Assembly (NCBI GenBank): GCA_002352135.1
Contig: DEHW01000238.1
Location: forward strand, 2,052-10,958
Origin: Lysobacterales bacterium UBA2790
GTDB taxonomy: Bacteria; Pseudomonadota; Gammaproteobacteria; Xanthomonadales; Xanthomonadaceae
DNA: 8,907 nt
Direction of reading: 5' to 3'
The notes under the pieces are model-generated. The model worked only from the letters and a program-made list of their open reading frames with translations, ran no database searches and was not told where the DNA came from. This document shows positions 1-6,122 of this stretch, one piece after another. The first letter of the stretch is position 1. Each line of letters starts with the position of its first letter. The translations under genes and the position numbers were made by a program.

Positions 1-1219
1 CGCGGATTTCGCCGACCATGATCACGTCCGGGTCCTGACGCAGAAAGCTGCGCAGGGCGGCGGCGAAGGTCATGCCGCGTTTGTTGTTCTGCTGCACCTG
101 ATTGATGCCGGGCACGCGGATTTCGACGGGGTCTTCGACCGTACTGATGTTGCGGCCTTCCGTGTTCAGAATATTCAGCGCGGTATACAGCGACACCGTT
201 TTGCCGGAGCCGGTAGGGCCGGTGACCAGCACCATGCCATAGGGCTTCTGGATGGCATCGAGAAAGAGCTTCTTCTGGTCGTCTTCGTAGCCGAGCTTTT
301 CGATGCCGAGCTTGGCCGCTGAGCCGTCCAGAATACGCAGCACGATCTTTTCGCCGAACAGGGTCGGGCAGGTGCTGACGCGGAAGTCCATCGACTTGGT
401 CTTGGACAGATTGAGCTTGATGCGTCCGTCCTGCGGGATGCGGCGCTCAGCGATGTCCAGCGAAGACATGACCTTCAGGCGCGAGGCAATACGCGGCGCC
501 AGCTTGACTGGCGGGCGAGCGACGGTGCGCAGGATGCCGTCCATGCGGACGCGCACGCGGTAATCGGATTCGTAGGGTTCGAAATGGATGTCGGATGCGC
601 CTTTCTTGATGGCATCGACCAGCATCTTGTTGACGAAACGCACGACCGGCGTGTCGTCGGTCTTGGAGTCGATCCCGGAGACACCGGCGTCGTCGTCGCT
701 GGTGTCGCTGAGTTCGAGGTTTTCCAGACCTTCATCTTCTTCCATGCCGCCGATGGCGGCATCGGCGACGGCGAGTGCCTGTTCAATGGCACGCAGCAGG
801 GCATCTTCGGCGACCAGAATCGGTTCGACCGTCAGGTTGGCCTGGAACTTGATGTCGTCCAGTGAGCGGGTGTTGGTGGGGTCGCTGATGCCCACGAACA
901 GCCGATTGCCCCGTTTGAACAGCGGCAGCGCCTTGTGCAAGGTGATCAGCCGCTCTTCCACCAGCTTGACCGGCATCTGCGTCAAGTCCATCACGCTGAC
1001 GTCGACGATGGGAATGCCGAACTCGGCGGAATTGGCCGCAGCGACCTGCGCATGAGTGACCATGCCGCGAGCAAGCAGGAAGTTCTGAATAGGGAGCTTC
1101 TCGCGCGCAGAATCGTCCTGCGCCTTGCGCGCATCGGCCTCACCCAAGGCGCCGTCCTGGACGAGGCGTCGGGTAATTCCGGTAATGCCAACCAGGTTTA
1201 CATTGGCTGGGCCATTCAT
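1..1219 (-). CDS. pilB: Type IV pilus assembly ATPase PilB (3' end outside window)
   Basis: PilB is the cytoplasmic hexameric ATPase that powers pilin polymerisation in type IV pili. The first 406 codons are present; the family is about 570-580 residues, so roughly 70% is here and the C-terminus lies left of position 1. Residues 1 to about 150 form the N-terminal GspE/MshEN-type domain, followed by an acidic linker near residues 155-180 (GMEEDEGLENLELSDTSDDD). The ATPase core has FVNKMLVDAIKKGASDIHFE, Walker A GPTGSGKT at residues 334-341 (positions 197-220), the Asp-box start EDPVEI, and QDPDVIMVGEIR at the window edge, leading into Walker B. The start is supported by GGAGA at 1228-1232, eight bases upstream of the ATG. 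Xanthomonas PilB is very similar as I remember it. In that group pilin, pilC and pilD usually follow, and would lie off the left edge. GspE is the main alternative, but the sequence fits PilB better. Confidence 0.95.
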   Translation of the reverse strand, partial: MNGPANVNLVGITGITRRLVQDGALGEADARKAQDDSAREKLPIQNFLLARGMVTHAQVAAANSAEFGIPIVDVSVMDLTQMPVKLVEERLITLHKALPLFKRGNRLFVGISDPTNTRSLDDIKFQANLTVEPILVAEDALLRAIEQALAVADAAIGGMEEDEGLENLELSDTSDDDAGVSGIDSKTDDTPVVRFVNKMLVDAIKKGASDIHFEPYESDYRVRVRMDGILRTVARPPVKLAPRIASRLKVMSSLDIAERRIPQDGRIKLNLSKTKSMDFRVSTCPTLFGEKIVLRILDGSAAKLGIEKLGYEDDQKKLFLDAIQKPYGMVLVTGPTGSGKTVSLYTALNILNTEGRNISTVEDPVEIRVPGINQVQQNNKRGMTFAAALRSFLRQDPDVIMVGEIR

Positions 1220-1340
1220 GCGGGAAGTCTCCACACTTTCAATTCGAACAGCACTTTACCGCAACTTTCTGCAGTAATGCAGCATGATCGGTCACAGCTT
1301 GAGACAAATCCCCGCGGGCAACCTCGATGGTCCGTTCATG

Positions 1341-1757
1341 GCGAGGCACGTATGTGGATACCCGCTCTCGCGGGTATGACGGTAAGAGGGTGAGGCGAGG
1401 ATTTGCTCGTCACTCCCGCGTAGGCGGGAGTCCAAGTCTCTTTGCGGGTGAGGTAAGCGTTGGGGGCGAGGCAAGTACGTGGATACCCGCTTTCGCGGGT
1501 ATGACGATGAGAGGGTGAGGCAGGATTTTGCTCGTCACTCCCGCGCAGGCGGGAGTCCAGGCTCTTTGCGGGTGAGGTAAGCGTTGGGGGCGAGGCAAGT
1601 ACGTGGATACCCGCTTTCGCGGGTATGACGATGAAAGGGTGAGGCAGGATTTTGCTCGTCACTCCCGCGCAGGCGGGAGTCCAGGCTCTTTGCGGGTGAG
1701 GTAAGCGTTGGGGGCGAGGCAAGTACGTGGATACCCGCTTTCGCGGGTATGACGATG
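1341..1757. repeat. Tandem array of 124-125 bp units with paired REP-like palindromes, 3.4 copies
   Basis: Units start at 1341, 1466, 1590 and 1714, giving periods of 125, 124 and 124 bp; the last copy breaks off after about 44 bases. Each full unit contains an 80-bp core (1355-1434, 1480-1559, 1604-1683) flanked by TGGA and TCCA and carrying two hairpins: ATACCCGC/GCGGGTAT with a 4-base loop and ACTCCCGC/GCGGGAGT with a 4-base loop. A 44-45 base spacer is also repeated, so the array grew by tandem duplication and not by separate insertions of the core. By eye, units 2 and 3 differ at one position, while unit 1 has about ten differences from them. The core resembles REP/BIME-type elements common in Xanthomonadales genomes. 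No RAYT transposase is in the window. Confidence 0.92.
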
Positions 1758-1830
1758 GTACGGGTGCCGGTTTGGGGTGGAGCCGATGGGCGGGAACTTT
1801 TGCGCACGGCGCCTGTCCGAGCGCGCGGCG

Positions 1831-1859
1831 TTGCGTGCTCGCATGGGCCGTCTCACAAT
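1831..1859 (+). promoter_or_regulatory. Candidate sigma-70 promoter for the FKBP gene
   Basis: TTGCGT at 1831-1836 and CACAAT at 1854-1859 are separated by exactly 17 bases. The -35 keeps the TTG and the -10 matches four of six consensus bases. Transcription would begin near 1866, giving a leader of about 40 bases ending in GGAGA at 1899-1903, just before the ATG. The site lies about 75 bases beyond the end of the repeat array, so it is intact. This is pattern matching only. Confidence 0.4.
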
Positions 1860-1907
1860 ATCGCCCCCGCTGCCGTCGGACTTACGGCTCCCCATTCCGG
1901 AGACATC

Positions 1908-2648
1908 ATGAAGCACTCGTTGCGCATTACCTTGCTTGCCGCTGCAGCGGCCGCCACCTTTGGCGTGTCCACCTTCGCGCAGGCGGAAACCACCCTGACC
2001 ACCGAAAAAGACAAGATCAGCTACGTCATCGGTCTGCAGATCGGCGGCTCGATGGGCCCGATCAAGGATGAAGTCGATCTGTCCGTGGTGGTGAAAGGCA
2101 TGGAAGCCGCGCTGTCGGGTGCCGAGCCTGCCATCTCGCAGGAAGAAGCCATGCAGGTTCAGCAGGCTTTCCAGCAGAAGATGCAGGCCAAGCGCGAAGC
2201 CGACATGCAGGCCGCTGCCACCAAGAACAAGGCCGATGGCGAAGCCTTCCTGGCCTCGAACAAGGGCAAGGACGGCGTGAAGACGACGGAATCCGGCCTG
2301 CAGTATGCCGTGGTCACCGAAGGCACCGGCCCGAAGCCCGCCGCTACCGACACCGTCAAGGTTCACTACACCGGCACCCTGCTGGATGGCACCAAGTTCG
2401 ACAGCTCGGTGGATCGCGGTCAGCCTGCCCAGTTCGCCTTGAATGCGGTCATCCCCGGGTGGACCGAAGCCCTGCAGTTGATGCCGGTCGGTTCCAAGTA
2501 CACCTTGTGGATCCCGTCCGAGCTGGCCTATGGCGACCGCGCCATGCCGGGTAGCCCGATTGGTCCGAACTCGACCCTGAAGTTTGAAGTCGAGTTGCTG
2601 GAGATCGTGGCGCCAGCTGCTGCGGCACCTGCACCGGCTGCGCAGTAA
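1908..2648 (+). CDS. Secreted FkpA/Mip-like FKBP-type peptidyl-prolyl cis-trans isomerase
   Basis: The 246-residue protein is predicted to catalyse proline isomerisation and act as a folding chaperone in the periplasm or at the outer membrane. Residues 1-26 are a Sec signal peptide (MKHSLR, an alanine-rich core, then AQA before Glu27). There is no lipobox cysteine, so it is probably soluble. Residues about 30-125 form the helical N-terminal dimerisation region of the FkpA/Mip family, starting with KISYVIGLQIGGSM. Residues about 129-238 are the FKBP domain, with VHYTGTLLDGTKFDSS, the pocket motif VIPGW and AYGDRAMPGSPIGPNSTLKF, so the expected active-site residues are present. A short Ala/Pro tail ends the protein. 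The frame stays open upstream to 1749, but only the ATG at 1908 gives a signal peptide at the N-terminus and a close Shine-Dalgarno sequence (GGAGA, 1899-1903). It appears to be a single-gene unit, with a candidate promoter upstream and a hairpin downstream. Confidence 0.95.
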   Translation: MKHSLRITLLAAAAAATFGVSTFAQAETTLTTEKDKISYVIGLQIGGSMGPIKDEVDLSVVVKGMEAALSGAEPAISQEEAMQVQQAFQQKMQAKREADMQAAATKNKADGEAFLASNKGKDGVKTTESGLQYAVVTEGTGPKPAATDTVKVHYTGTLLDGTKFDSSVDRGQPAQFALNAVIPGWTEALQLMPVGSKYTLWIPSELAYGDRAMPGSPIGPNSTLKFEVELLEIVAPAAAAPAPAAQ

Positions 2649-2681
2649 GCGCTCCACGGTTCGCGATACTGTGAACTGAAC

Positions 2682-2709
2682 ACGGCCGACAGGGCGACCT
2701 GTCGGCCGT
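2682..2709 (+). terminator. Perfect 12-bp hairpin after the FKBP gene, probable terminator
   Basis: ACGGCCGACAGG at 2682-2693 pairs perfectly with CCTGTCGGCCGT at 2698-2709 around a GCGA (GNRA-type) tetraloop. It starts 33 bases after the isomerase stop codon. The downstream tract (TGTCATCTT) is only moderately T-rich, so termination may be partial or the hairpin may mainly protect the transcript's 3' end. The hairpin itself is unambiguous; its role is inferred. Confidence 0.75.
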
Positions 2710-2771
2710 TGTCATCTTGAGACGGCAGTCTTGTCGATCTCGGCGATTCGCCCTTTGTTGAGTCGATATCC

Positions 2772-4118
2772 ATGAAAGTCACCCTGTTTGGCACCGGCTA
2801 CGTCGGCCTTGTTACCGGTACCTGTCTGGCCGAAGTTGGAAATCACGTGCTCTGCGTGGATGTGGATGCCGCCAAGATTCACGGTCTGAAAGAAGGTCGG
2901 ATTCCGATCTACGAGCCTGGACTGGAAGACATGGTGCTGGCCAACCAGCGCGCAGGGCGGCTGGACTTCACCACGGATCCGGCGGCCGCTGTGGCGCATG
3001 CCGACATCCTGTTCATCGCGGTGGGTACGCCGCCCGATGAGGATGGCAGTGCCGATCTTCGCCATGTTCTGGCCGTGGCACGCACGATTGGCGAGCATCT
3101 GCAGCGTCCTGCGCTGGTGGTGACCAAGTCCACGGTGCCGGTGGGAACCGCAGACCGTGTGCGCGCCGAGGTGGCGGCCGCATTGGCCTCGCGCGGTGTC
3201 GTCGTGGCTTTCGAAGTGGCATCCAATCCCGAATTCCTGAAAGAAGGCGATGCAGTCAAGGACTGCATGCGTCCAGACCGCATCATCATCGGCACCGAGT
3301 CGGTGGAAGCGGTCAACAAACTCAAGGCGCTGTATGCGCCCTTCAATCGCAATCACGAGCGCATCGTCGCCATGGACCTGCGTTCTGCCGAGCTGACCAA
3401 GTACGCCGCCAATGCCATGTTGGCGACCAAGATCAGTTTCATGAATGAAATGGCGAACCTGGCCGAGCGCTTGGGCGCCGATATCGAAAAAGTACGCCTG
3501 GGCATTGGTTCCGATCCGCGTATCGGGTTTTCCTTTATCTATCCCGGTGCGGGCTATGGCGGCAGCTGTTTTCCCAAGGACGTGCAGGCGCTGGAACGCA
3601 CGGCCAAACAGAACGGCTTCGACGCGCACATCCTCAGCGCAGTGGAGGCGGTCAATCACCGTCAAAAGCGCAAGCTGCACCAGTTGCTGATCCAGCATTT
3701 CGGCGATCTGCGCGGTAAGACCATCGGCTTGTGGGGACTGGCTTTCAAGCCGAATACGGATGACATGCGCGAAGCGCCAAGTCGCGCGCTGATGGAGGCG
3801 CTCTGGGCCGACGGCGCACAGGTGCGTGCGTTCGACCCCGAAGCCATGCACGAAGCGCGACGGATATTTGGGGAGCGCGACGATCTGCTGCTTTGCAATG
3901 AACCGTACGAAGTGCTGGAAGGCGCTGATGCGCTGGTGCTGATCACCGAATGGAAGACCTTCTGGAGTCCGGATTTTTCGCGCATCAAGGCGGAACTGCG
4001 CGAGCCGGTGATCTTCGATGGTCGGAATGTCTACGATCCGCAGCAGGTCGAAGCCGCTGGCCTTGCCTATTACGGCATTGGTCGCGGACGCTCCTTGCAG
4101 AACGGAGGTGCGTCATGA
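2772..4118 (+). CDS. ugd: UDP-glucose 6-dehydrogenase
   Basis: Ugd oxidises UDP-glucose to UDP-glucuronate with two NAD+, feeding glucuronic acid into exopolysaccharide, capsule or LPS synthesis. The 448 residues match the usual family length. The N-terminal Rossmann domain opens with [33 protein letters not shown] and the central helix region with [20 protein letters not shown] follow. The catalytic cysteine is C266 in [10 protein letters not shown]. The C-terminal UDP-binding domain begins near [19 protein letters not shown] and reaches the end. No key residue is missing. The ribosome binding site is weak (a GAG about nine bases upstream). No polysaccharide genes flank it, so the context does not say which polymer it serves. 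It overlaps slyX by four bases, so the two are probably co-transcribed. Confidence 0.97.
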   Translation: MKVTLFGTGYVGLVTGTCLAEVGNHVLCVDVDAAKIHGLKEGRIPIYEPGLEDMVLANQRAGRLDFTTDPAAAVAHADILFIAVGTPPDEDGSADLRHVLAVARTIGEHLQRPALVVTKSTVPVGTADRVRAEVAAALASRGVVVAFEVASNPEFLKEGDAVKDCMRPDRIIIGTESVEAVNKLKALYAPFNRNHERIVAMDLRSAELTKYAANAMLATKISFMNEMANLAERLGADIEKVRLGIGSDPRIGFSFIYPGAGYGGSCFPKDVQALERTAKQNGFDAHILSAVEAVNHRQKRKLHQLLIQHFGDLRGKTIGLWGLAFKPNTDDMREAPSRALMEALWADGAQVRAFDPEAMHEARRIFGERDDLLLCNEPYEVLEGADALVLITEWKTFWSPDFSRIKAELREPVIFDGRNVYDPQQVEAAGLAYYGIGRGRSLQNGGAS

Positions 4119-4327
4119 GTGACCTGGTCGAACGCATCGTCGAGCTGGAGATGCGCCTCGCCTTTCAGGATGACACCGTGCAACAGTTGAATGGCGTCGC
4201 TGTCGAGCAATCGCAGCGTATCGAGCAACTGGAGCGTCGTCTGGAACAGGTGTTGGCGGATCTGCGGGCCTTGCGAGGCTTGCTGTACGCTGACCCCGCC
4301 ACCGAAGCGCCGCCACCGCACTATTGA
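4115..4327 (+). CDS. slyX: SlyX family protein
   Basis: This 70-residue protein is almost entirely coiled coil: [20 protein letters not shown], then heptad-like leucine and isoleucine spacing through about residue 58, and a short proline-rich tail ending in PPHY. The N-terminal pattern (ELE.RLAFQ...I..LN) and the terminal P-P-H-Y are hallmarks of SlyX. The biochemical function of the family is unknown; the name comes from proximity to the E. coli prolyl isomerase gene slyD. The start is strongly supported by GGAGG at 4104-4108, six bases upstream and inside ugd, and by the ATGA overlap with the ugd stop. A terminator-like hairpin follows about 20 bases after the stop. Confidence 0.93.
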   Translation: MSDLVERIVELEMRLAFQDDTVQQLNGVAVEQSQRIEQLERRLEQVLADLRALRGLLYADPATEAPPPHY

Positions 4328-4346
4328 GGCATTGCCGTGCTCGGCT

Positions 4347-4399
4347 GAGGCGCTCTGCCAACCCGCGAATCCGTGGAACGGGTTTGAGAGCGCTTCTTT
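4347..4399 (+). terminator. Two-part hairpin downstream of slyX, probable terminator
   Basis: The outer stem pairs GCGCTCT at 4350-4356 with AGAGCGC at 4387-4393. It extends by three more pairs (one G-U) to 4347 and 4396. After a small internal loop, AACCCG at 4360-4365 pairs with CGGGTT at 4379-4384. A short pyrimidine-rich run (TTCTTTC) overlaps the base of the stem. It lies between slyX and the DUF2058 gene and would end or weaken the ugd-slyX transcript. The T-tract is short, so efficiency is uncertain. Confidence 0.55.
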
Positions 4400-4445
4400 C
4401 GAGTGTCGCGCACACATCACGTCAATTCAGAAGAGTGGAATCCGC

Positions 4446-5060
4446 ATGAGTATTTCCCTGCGTGATCAATTGTTGGGCCTCGGCTTCAAGGCGCCAGCGC
4501 CTGCACCAAAACCGGAACACAAACCCAAGCCCGCCACCACCGACAAAGGCCGTGCGCATGCGGGCAAGCAGGGCAAGTCTTCCGGGCAGAAATCGCCACT
4601 ACGCAAGGACGAGCGCCCGCGTGTCCACACCAGCGAGGAGCTGGATCTGGCTCGCGCCTATGCCTTGCGTCAGCAACAGGAAAAGGCGGAAGCCCAACGC
4701 GCCGAGCGCGAGCGCCAAGCCGAGGCGCAGCGTCGCAAGGAGGCGCGTCAGAAGCTGCACGCGCTGTTGCAGGGCAACACCCTGAACGTGCCCAGCGCCG
4801 AGCTGCCACGGCATTTCGAGTACGGCGGCAAGATCCGCCGGGTCTACGTGACCGAGGATCAATTCCGCGCACTCAATGCGGGCGAGTTGGCGGTGGTGCA
4901 GGCCGGTGGGCGATACTGTGTGGTGACGCCCGCCATCGCCGAGCAAGCCGAGGCACTGTTGGCAGGCTCGATGGCATTGCGTGTCGATCCCAATGCGCAG
5001 GAAGGCGGCGATGAGTACGCCGACCCGCGCTTTAAGGTGCCGGACGATCTGGTCTGGTAG
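4446..5060 (+). CDS. DUF2058 family protein (YaiL-like), function unknown
   Basis: The 204-residue protein belongs to the DUF2058 family, typified by E. coli YaiL and sometimes labelled nucleoprotein/polynucleotide-associated enzyme; no function is established. The two family anchors are present: an N-terminal SLRDQLLGLGF and the terminal YADPRFKVPDDLVW, which closely matches the YaiL end as I remember it. Between them lie a lysine/proline-rich disordered stretch at about residues 16-58, a long charged helix rich in Gln, Arg, Glu and Ala at about 65-110 (probable coiled coil), and a compact C-terminal domain from about 115. The basic linker would suit RNA or DNA binding, but that is inference. 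The frame is open further upstream, but the ATG at 4446 has a purine-rich AGAGTGGA just before it and gives the family N-terminus. It sits 118 bases after slyX, beyond a hairpin. Confidence 0.88.
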   Translation: MSISLRDQLLGLGFKAPAPAPKPEHKPKPATTDKGRAHAGKQGKSSGQKSPLRKDERPRVHTSEELDLARAYALRQQQEKAEAQRAERERQAEAQRRKEARQKLHALLQGNTLNVPSAELPRHFEYGGKIRRVYVTEDQFRALNAGELAVVQAGGRYCVVTPAIAEQAEALLAGSMALRVDPNAQEGGDEYADPRFKVPDDLVW

Positions 5061-5123
5061 TGACGCGCCGTTTGCCGGGCAGATCTCCGGTCGGTTTTCT
5101 CTCACAACAAGCGAAGGTATCCC

Positions 5124-5855
5124 ATGGGTCGTGGTCCCAGCATTGAAGGTCGCAAAAACGCCGAAGACGCCAAGCGCGCCAAGGTATTCACCAAACTGAT
5201 CCGCGAAATCACCATCGCGGCACGCGGTGGCGGCGACCCGGCAGGCAACGCCCGTTTGCGCATCGGCATCGACAAGGCACTGGCTGCCAACATGTCGAAG
5301 GACACCATCGAACGTGCAGTGAAACGCGGTTCTGGCGCGGACGGTGCCGACAACATGCAGGAAGTGCGTTACGAGGGTTACGGCCCTTCTGGCGTCGCCC
5401 TGATCATCGACTGCATGACCGACAACACCACGCGCACGGTGGCCGAAGTGCGTCACGCGCTGTCGAAGAACAGTGGCAACTTGGGCACCAGTGGATCGGT
5501 GGCCTTCCAGTTTCATCGACTCGGCGAAATCGTCGTCGCCACCGCAACGCCGGAAGCCGAGGAAAAGCTCCTGGAAGCGGCGCTGGAAGCCGGTGCCGAT
5601 GATGTGCAGAACGGCGAAGGCAAGAGCACCGTGCTCTGCACGCCGGCGGCGTTTGAAGAAGTGAAGAAGGCTCTGGAAGCGGCAGGCATCAAACCACTGA
5701 GCGCCGAAATCGTCATGCGCCCGGAAAACCGCGTCAGCGTGCCTGACGAGGCAATGGAAGAACTGATGGACCTTTTGGAATGGCTGGAAGACCTCGATGA
5801 CGTGCAAGAGGTCTATCACAACGCCATCCTGCCGGAAGCGCCGCAGGAAGACTGA
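5124..5855 (+). CDS. yebC: YebC/PmpR (TACO1) family protein, translation factor or regulator
   Basis: The 243-residue protein has the full YebC architecture: an N-terminal helical domain (RKNAEDAKRAKVFTKLIREI), then GGDPAGNARLRIGIDKALAA, YEGYGPSGVALIIDCMTDN and TSGSVAFQF, ending near EWLEDLDDVQEVYHNA. The family was long annotated as transcriptional regulators (PmpR in Pseudomonas). Recent work on bacterial YebC proteins and the mitochondrial homologue TACO1 points to a ribosome-associated role in relieving stalling at proline-rich stretches. The N-terminus reads MGRGPSIEGRK where most members have AGHSKWANIKHRK; I recall the same variant in Xanthomonas, so this is probably the lineage form and not an error. 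The start is supported by AAGG at 5114-5117, six bases upstream. ruvC, a frequent downstream neighbour of yebC, is absent here: the next gene is on the other strand. It may be transcribed with the DUF2058 gene 63 bases upstream. Confidence 0.93.
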   Translation: MGRGPSIEGRKNAEDAKRAKVFTKLIREITIAARGGGDPAGNARLRIGIDKALAANMSKDTIERAVKRGSGADGADNMQEVRYEGYGPSGVALIIDCMTDNTTRTVAEVRHALSKNSGNLGTSGSVAFQFHRLGEIVVATATPEAEEKLLEAALEAGADDVQNGEGKSTVLCTPAAFEEVKKALEAAGIKPLSAEIVMRPENRVSVPDEAMEELMDLLEWLEDLDDVQEVYHNAILPEAPQED

Positions 5856-5929
5856 GCGCAACGCGGATTCACGTCGTCAGCGAAGCGGATTCAGGCATCA
5901 GCCTGATTGCCTCGCATCGTGAAGAGCAG

Positions 5930-6009
5930 TGGACTCCCGCCTGCGCGGGAGTGACGAGCAAATCCCTGCCTCATCCTCTCACCGTCATACCCGCGAAGGC
6001 GGGTATCCA
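5930..6009. repeat. Single inverted copy of the 80-bp paired-palindrome core
   Basis: These 80 bases match the core of the 1341-1757 array in opposite orientation, with about five differences by eye from the copy at 1480-1559. TGGA begins it and TCCA ends it. The two hairpins are ACTCCCGC/GCGGGAGT and ATACCCGC/GCGGGTAT. The 44-base spacer of the array is missing, which marks the 80-bp dimer as the dispersed unit. It lies between the convergent yebC and hydrolase genes, a usual location for REP-type elements, and may help end transcription from both sides. Confidence 0.92.
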
Positions 6010-6073
6010 GCGCTTTCGCAGCCTATCGGCTCCTTCGTTCGACCGTCGCCGTTGCGTTGTTCCAGTCGGCAAT

Positions 6074-6100
6074 CAGCGTTTGAGTCACTGATCAACGCTG
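6074..6100 (-). terminator. Weak hairpin downstream of the hydrolase gene
   Basis: CAGCGTT at 6074-6080 pairs with AACGCTG at 6094-6100 around a 13-base loop, 23 bases past the hydrolase stop on the minus strand. There is no T-run after it in that direction, so it is at best a weak terminator. The rest of the 5856-6122 gap holds the repeat copy at 5930-6009, a short hairpin TCAGGC-ATCA-GCCTGA at 5891-5906 and a repeated 9-mer GCGGATTCA (5863-5871, 5885-5893), none with a clear role. Confidence 0.3.
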
Positions 6101-6122
6101 CGGCATCTGACACGCCGGCACC

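Larger units (their letters stand above)
1220..1907. other. Intergenic region between divergent pilB and FKBP genes
   Basis: This 688-base gap separates pilB (leftward) from the isomerase gene (rightward). Positions 1220-1340 hold the pilB leader with its ribosome binding site at 1228-1232; I see no convincing sigma-70 or sigma-54 promoter there, only a short inverted repeat CTGCA-GTAA-TGCAG at 1269-1282. Positions 1341-1757 are the tandem palindrome array described separately. Positions 1758-1907 hold a possible promoter and leader for the isomerase gene. Several open frames run through the array on both strands, but they only translate the repeat (peptides such as IPAKAGIH and SRLRGSDE) and I do not regard them as genes. 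Confidence 0.8.

Noticed and set aside
1341..1757. CRISPR array
   Set aside because: The repeats are 124-125 bp tandem copies with the spacer also repeated and palindromes of 20 bp, with no unique spacers and no cas genes.
1292..1807. Several overlapping open frames on both strands through the repeat array, with peptides such as IPAKAGIH and SRLRGSDE
   Set aside because: They only translate the palindromic repeats, recur with each unit, and have no domain or ribosome binding site. Such peptides are well-known false gene calls.
1749..1907. An upstream start for the isomerase gene
   Set aside because: It would place 53 residues before the signal peptide and lacks a good Shine-Dalgarno, whereas the ATG at 1908 has GGAGA and a proper signal sequence.
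1659..2657. A 332-codon open frame on the minus strand across the isomerase gene
   Set aside because: It is antisense to a well-supported secreted isomerase and runs into the repeat array.
2712..3851. A 379-codon open frame on the minus strand
   Set aside because: It is antisense to ugd, rich in His, Gly and Arg as shadow frames usually are, and has no family match.
4599..5861. A 420-codon open frame on the minus strand
   Set aside because: It lies opposite the DUF2058 and yebC genes, both clearly real, and its peptide has no recognisable domain. Long antisense frames are expected at this GC content.
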